NCBI GenBank assembly: GCA_016715075.1
Contig: JADKBK010000004.1
Coordinates: 287,633 to 351,632, forward strand
Origin: Bacteroidales bacterium
Lineage (GTDB): Bacteria > Bacteroidota > Bacteroidia > Bacteroidales > VadinHA17
Length of the DNA: 64,000 nucleotides
Direction of reading: 5' to 3'
The translations under genes and the position numbers were made by a program. Positions 60,662-64,000 of this stretch are shown in pieces; positions within the stretch are counted from its first letter, which is position 1, and each line of letters starts with the position of its first letter. The notes under the pieces are model-generated. The model was not told where the DNA came from. It did not search any database and was given only the letters and a program-made list of their open reading frames with translations.

Positions 60662-62632
60662 ATGAGCGAAAGTGAAAAAAGATTGCAGGACAGTATTGAT
60701 TATTCTGCTGAGAATATTCAGGTACTTGAAGGTCTTGAGGCTGTACGGAAAAGGCCTGCAATGTACATTGGTGATATAGGTATAAAAGGCCTGCATCATC
60801 TTGTATATGAAGTTGTCGATAATTCTATAGATGAGGCTCTTGCCGGATATTGTTCCAGGATAGATGTCGTTATACACGAGGATGGCTCTCTGACAGTTAC
60901 CGATGACGGAAGGGGAATTCCGACAGGTATAATGGAGAAAGAGCAGAAATCTGCACTTGAGGTTGTAATGACAGTACTTCATGCCGGTGGTAAGTTTGAC
61001 AAGGATTCATATAAAGTATCAGGTGGTCTTCACGGAGTTGGCGTATCATGCGTGAATGCCCTTTCTTCCCATCTGTCAGTAGTCATTAACAGGGAAGGCA
61101 AGATCTTTAAACAGCAATACGAGAACGGGAACCCTGTTACTGCTGTTGCAATTATAGGAGACTCTGCTAAAAACGGAACTGCGGTGACTTTTAAACCGGA
61201 CGGAACCATCTTCCAGACAACTGAGTTCAACTTTGAGATCCTTACTGCCCGGCTCCGGGAACTTGCTTTCCTTAACAAGGGAATACTCCTCACCATTAAG
61301 GATATGCGGGAGCTTATTGACGATGGAAACGGGGGAACTGCACGTTATGAAGAGTTTAAATCAGAACAGGGGCTAAAAGAATTTGTTGAATATCTCGATG
61401 CCAACAGGGAACGTATTATTGAAAAAATAATTCATATAACCTTTGACAAAGCCGAAATTCCTGTTGAAATAGCCCTTCAGTACAACAGCTCATTCTCTGA
61501 AAATGTCCATTCGTATGTAAATAATATCAATACAATTGAAGGAGGAACTCATCTCGCAGGTTTCAGAAGAGGTCTTACCAGGACACTAAAGAAATATGCT
61601 GAAGATTCAGGAGCAACGGCAAAACTCAAGTTTGATATTGCCGGAGATGATTTTCGTGAAGGTCTGACAGCTATTATCTCGGTAAAGGTTGCCGAGCCTC
61701 AGTTTGAAGGACAGACCAAGACCAAGCTCGGAAACTCTGAAGTTATGGGATCAGTAGATCAGGCTGTAAGCACCATGCTTACAAACTACCTTGAAGAGAA
61801 TCCGAAAGATGCCAGGATAATTGTTCAGAAAGTAATTCTTGCTGCCACTGCAAGGCACGCTGCCCGTAAGGCCCGGGAGCTTGTTCAGCGTAAAAATGTA
61901 CTCTCAGGATCCGGTCTGCCCGGTAAACTTGCCGACTGTGCCGACAGAGATCCTGCTCATTGCGAGATTTACCTGGTTGAGGGCGATTCAGCAGGCGGAA
62001 CTGCCAAGCAGGGCCGCGACCGCAGGTTTCAGGCAATCCTGCCGCTCAGGGGTAAGATCCTGAATGTCGAAAAAGCTATGCAGCACAGGATTTATGAGAG
62101 TGAAGAGATAAAAAATATATTCACCGCACTGGGAGTGAATATTGGAACTGAGGAAGACAGCAAAGCTCTTAATCTTACAGGATTACGTTATCATAAAATA
62201 ATAATAATGACTGATGCCGATGTTGACGGTTCCCACATTACAACATTGATCATGACATTCTTTTTCAGATATATGCAGGATCTGATAAAAGGAGGGAATA
62301 TCTTCATTGCTACTCCACCCCTTTACCTTGTTAAAAAGGGAAAGGCAGAACGCTATTGCTGGACAGAAGAGGAACGTGATGCCGCCGTCCAGGAGATGGG
62401 CCAGGGGAAAGAATCCTCTGTCGGTATTCAGCGATACAAAGGTCTCGGCGAGATGAATGCGGAGCAGCTGTGGTCAACTACAATGAATCCGGAGACCAGA
62501 ACGCTCAGACAGGTAACAATTGAAAGTGCCGCCGAAGCAGATCATATCTTCTCAATGCTCATGGGTGATGAAGTTCCACCCCGCAGGGAATTTATTGAAT
62601 CACATGCCAAGTATGCCAAGATTGATGTTTAA
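60662..62632 (+). CDS. gyrB: DNA gyrase subunit B
   Basis: 656 residues from ATG 60662; a TTG one codon earlier is also in frame. N-terminal GHKL ATPase: VYEVVDNSIDEALAG (Mg/ATP site), DDGRGIPTG, HAGGKFDKDSYKVSGGLHG (ATP lid), then QTKTKLGNSE. Toprim: VEGDSAGGTAKQGRDRRFQA, ILPLRGKILNVEKA and MTDADVDGSHI with the catalytic Glu/Asp-x-Asp. IQRYKGLGEMN near the C-terminus. The segment RDRRFQAILPLRGKILNVEKA marks GyrB rather than ParE. Shared TTAA stop with the convergent DUF362 gene. Confidence 0.93.
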   Translation: MSESEKRLQDSIDYSAENIQVLEGLEAVRKRPAMYIGDIGIKGLHHLVYEVVDNSIDEALAGYCSRIDVVIHEDGSLTVTDDGRGIPTGIMEKEQKSALEVVMTVLHAGGKFDKDSYKVSGGLHGVGVSCVNALSSHLSVVINREGKIFKQQYENGNPVTAVAIIGDSAKNGTAVTFKPDGTIFQTTEFNFEILTARLRELAFLNKGILLTIKDMRELIDDGNGGTARYEEFKSEQGLKEFVEYLDANRERIIEKIIHITFDKAEIPVEIALQYNSSFSENVHSYVNNINTIEGGTHLAGFRRGLTRTLKKYAEDSGATAKLKFDIAGDDFREGLTAIISVKVAEPQFEGQTKTKLGNSEVMGSVDQAVSTMLTNYLEENPKDARIIVQKVILAATARHAARKARELVQRKNVLSGSGLPGKLADCADRDPAHCEIYLVEGDSAGGTAKQGRDRRFQAILPLRGKILNVEKAMQHRIYESEEIKNIFTALGVNIGTEEDSKALNLTGLRYHKIIIMTDADVDGSHITTLIMTFFFRYMQDLIKGGNIFIATPPLYLVKKGKAERYCWTEEERDAAVQEMGQGKESSVGIQRYKGLGEMNAEQLWSTTMNPETRTLRQVTIESAAEADHIFSMLMGDEVPPRREFIESHAKYAKIDV

Positions 62633-63742
62633 ACACCAAACATCTTAACTCTAACATCTACAGCATTATCTGTACATGCCTCCGCACAGCAAAAGCACCT
62701 GATGCATTTGCTGTCGGTAAGGTGAATATGCTTTTTATTCGAAGGCAGAGGCTGAATTGCATCGGCTGGACAGATATCAACACATTTTCTGCAGCCGGTG
62801 CATACATCATGCCTGAAAACAGGCCTTCTTTCCAGTTTGCGCATTAGTTTAGTCCTGCCAAGCACAAACCGAAGTCCGCTGTTAGTGTTACCCGATACAG
62901 GTATCTTTCTGAAACCTACCTTAATAAGACTTTCCAATTCCGGACCGTCATATATAATATCAGCATCTGACTGAAGCCATCTTTTTCTGAAAAAGGCTGT
63001 TTTAGTTGTTGGCACAACCATAGGATTATACCGGCTATCCTGCTGGCCGTTATGTCAAGTACAAGGGATTTGAAGATCCCAGCAATACACCTGTCAATAC
63101 TGGGATGCCTTTTGTACCCGGACCAGGTCCCTCCATTCCCATAATTCCGTCCATAAGAAAATAGTCAGGAGTTATCTCTTCTGTCAGGTCGACCAGAAAT
63201 TCCCCGAACCTGTTTCTATCCCTGTATAGCCCATGCTGCTTTGCTTTACTGAATCCGGGCAATAAACCCAGGGTGTTTTTTATTGCTCCGGTAAAATACA
63301 TTAACTCGTGATTCTTGAATTTAGGCAGTGAAATGATCAGATCAACCTCGTCAACAATTCCTGCTATCCTGATGATTCTTTTATTTATTTTTTTCTCGAC
63401 AGGATTCACCATAAAATCTGCCCAGATGGCACCCGTCGTTTTGCAGATTCCCGCTATTCCTGATTTTTCCGGAGTAAAACCTTTTCTGTGAACAGCCGGG
63501 GAATCACCTACAAAAACGACAGCTCCCTTAAACTGCAAAAACCGGATCATGGCTTCTACCACAACAGGATGAGTACCAACACACCTGGAAGGGTCGCTAT
63601 CACTAAGAATATTGGGCTTAAGGAGAACCTTCTTCCCTTTTACATCAGGACCATCACTCTTAATGTATATATCACAGATCAGATCATAGACTTCATGCAG
63701 ATCATATTCTTTACAACTTCTGACGGAGATTTTAGTATTCAT
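62629..63742 (-). pseudogene. DUF362 / 4Fe-4S ferredoxin fusion with two frameshifts
   Basis: ATG 63742 (a TTG three codons earlier is less likely) starts a DUF362 domain: VLLKPNILSDS, VVFVGDSPAVH, LPKFKNHELMYFTGAIKNT and MDGIMGMEGPGPGTKG are its hallmarks. The frame stops at 63050, but family sequence continues: one extra C at ~63065 gives NPLVLDITASRIAG, and one extra T at ~63029 gives YNPMVVPTTKT, from where the third frame runs on. Residues at the end form two 4Fe-4S clusters (CTGCRKCVDICP and CIRCFCCAEACT). Intact, it would be a ~373-residue iron-sulfur protein of unknown role found in strict anaerobes. Two losses within 40 bases of each other, both at homopolymers, make sequencing error likely. 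The stop overlaps the gyrB stop. Confidence 0.82.
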
Positions 63743-63832
63743 GCCTTCCAATTATCTTTATTAAAAGAATCTTTCAGATTTTTTACCACAAGTGCAAATA
63801 TATGTTTTAGATTAAATTAAACGGAGGAGAGA

Positions 63833-64000
63833 TCATTTATACAATATAATATCCCTTACTATCTCTTCAATCCCGGATATGACATGCTGTGATGAACCTG
63901 AAAAATTATTTACTAAAATGGTGAAAACAATGTTCCGGCCTGAATTGGCTCTTATATACCCGGCATAACATCTCACTCTTCCCATCGATCCGCTCTTGGC
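63833..64000 (-). CDS. dacB: DacB-type D-alanyl-D-alanine carboxypeptidase (PBP4), 3' end only
   Basis: 56 codons to a TGA, open to the window edge on the minus strand. It begins AKSGSMGRVRCYAGYI, in which KSGS is the third active-site motif (KTG box) of peptidase S13 / PBP4, then FTILVNNFSGSS near the end. The enzyme trims D-Ala from peptidoglycan stem peptides in the periplasm. Most of the gene lies outside the window. The frame from base 64000 is exact, so no frameshift is needed. Confidence 0.75.
   Translation of the reverse strand, partial: AKSGSMGRVRCYAGYIRANSGRNIVFTILVNNFSGSSQHVISGIEEIVRDIILYK

Overview
The window looks like a chromosomal segment of a Bacteroidota bacterium (Bacteroidales/Marinilabiliales type). 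The pointers are a TonB-dependent receptor with a CarboxypepD-like plug extension paired with a DUF4249 lipoprotein, a bTHX ribosomal protein gene, Bacteroidota-type promoter boxes (TTTG / TAnnTTTG), almost no Shine-Dalgarno sequences, and dense secreted polysaccharide-active enzymes. No rRNA, tRNA, CRISPR array, transposase or integrase gene was found.

Region 1 (1-13.3 kb): a pectin / acidic-glycan degradation block. It holds a CE7-type acetyl esterase (cut by the window edge), two parallel beta-helix GH28/GH49-type hydrolases, a Tat-exported enolase-superfamily sugar-acid dehydratase next to an exported RraA-like protein, a KdgF-like cupin, a heparinase II/III-type lyase broken by one in-frame TGA, a divergent GH38-like hydrolase and a DUF5060-DUF4038 (GH140-like) hydrolase. 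No SusC/SusD pair is present.

Region 2 (13.3-29.1 kb): an intracellular sugar-catabolism block. On the minus strand a compact series runs from a lipoyl E2, a fused E1 alpha-beta 2-oxoacid dehydrogenase, a NagD-like HAD, a class II aldolase, a beta-PGM-like HAD, a PHP-domain protein and a class II aldolase-SDR fusion to a SorE-like reductase. A HutC-type GntR regulator is divergent from it, with two matching 16-bp inverted repeats in the shared intergenic region. A zinc polyol dehydrogenase, an isochorismatase-fold hydrolase, a PfkB kinase and a secreted CBM protein lie alongside. The combination suggests kinase/aldolase cleavage of an unusual sugar with products fed to acyl-CoA, but the substrate cannot be read from sequence.

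Region 3 (29.3-41.1 kb): a frameshifted Tat-exported Gfo/Idh/MocA oxidoreductase, a beta-propeller phosphoesterase lipoprotein, a cold-shock protein and an RRM protein, a strongly repeat-rich spacer, a NYN/OST-HTH protein, a GH27 alpha-galactosidase, a PNPOx-fold protein with DNA-3-methyladenine glycosylase I, bTHX, a frameshifted GNAT and an acetolactate-synthase-like ThDP enzyme.

Region 4 (41.2-64 kb): mostly housekeeping and envelope genes. These are an EamA remnant, an LtaS-like sulfatase-fold membrane enzyme, a hybrid-free sensor kinase, an MFS transporter, a DEAD-box helicase, a polysaccharide deacetylase with a frameshifted FemAB-like partner, the TonB receptor/DUF4249 pair, an FtsE-like ATPase, a 1000-residue TPR protein with an outer-membrane beta-barrel candidate, gyrB, a doubly frameshifted DUF362-ferredoxin protein and the C-terminus of a DacB-type carboxypeptidase.

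Two window-wide themes stand out. Five single-base losses and one nonsense codon break otherwise intact genes; the base losses all fit homopolymer shortening by one, so sequencing error must be considered. Several intergenic regions carry 7-10-bp tandem repeats or a dispersed CTCTGTGT-type repeat; three of the tandem arrays abut a stop codon with the purine- or G-rich strand in the sense direction.
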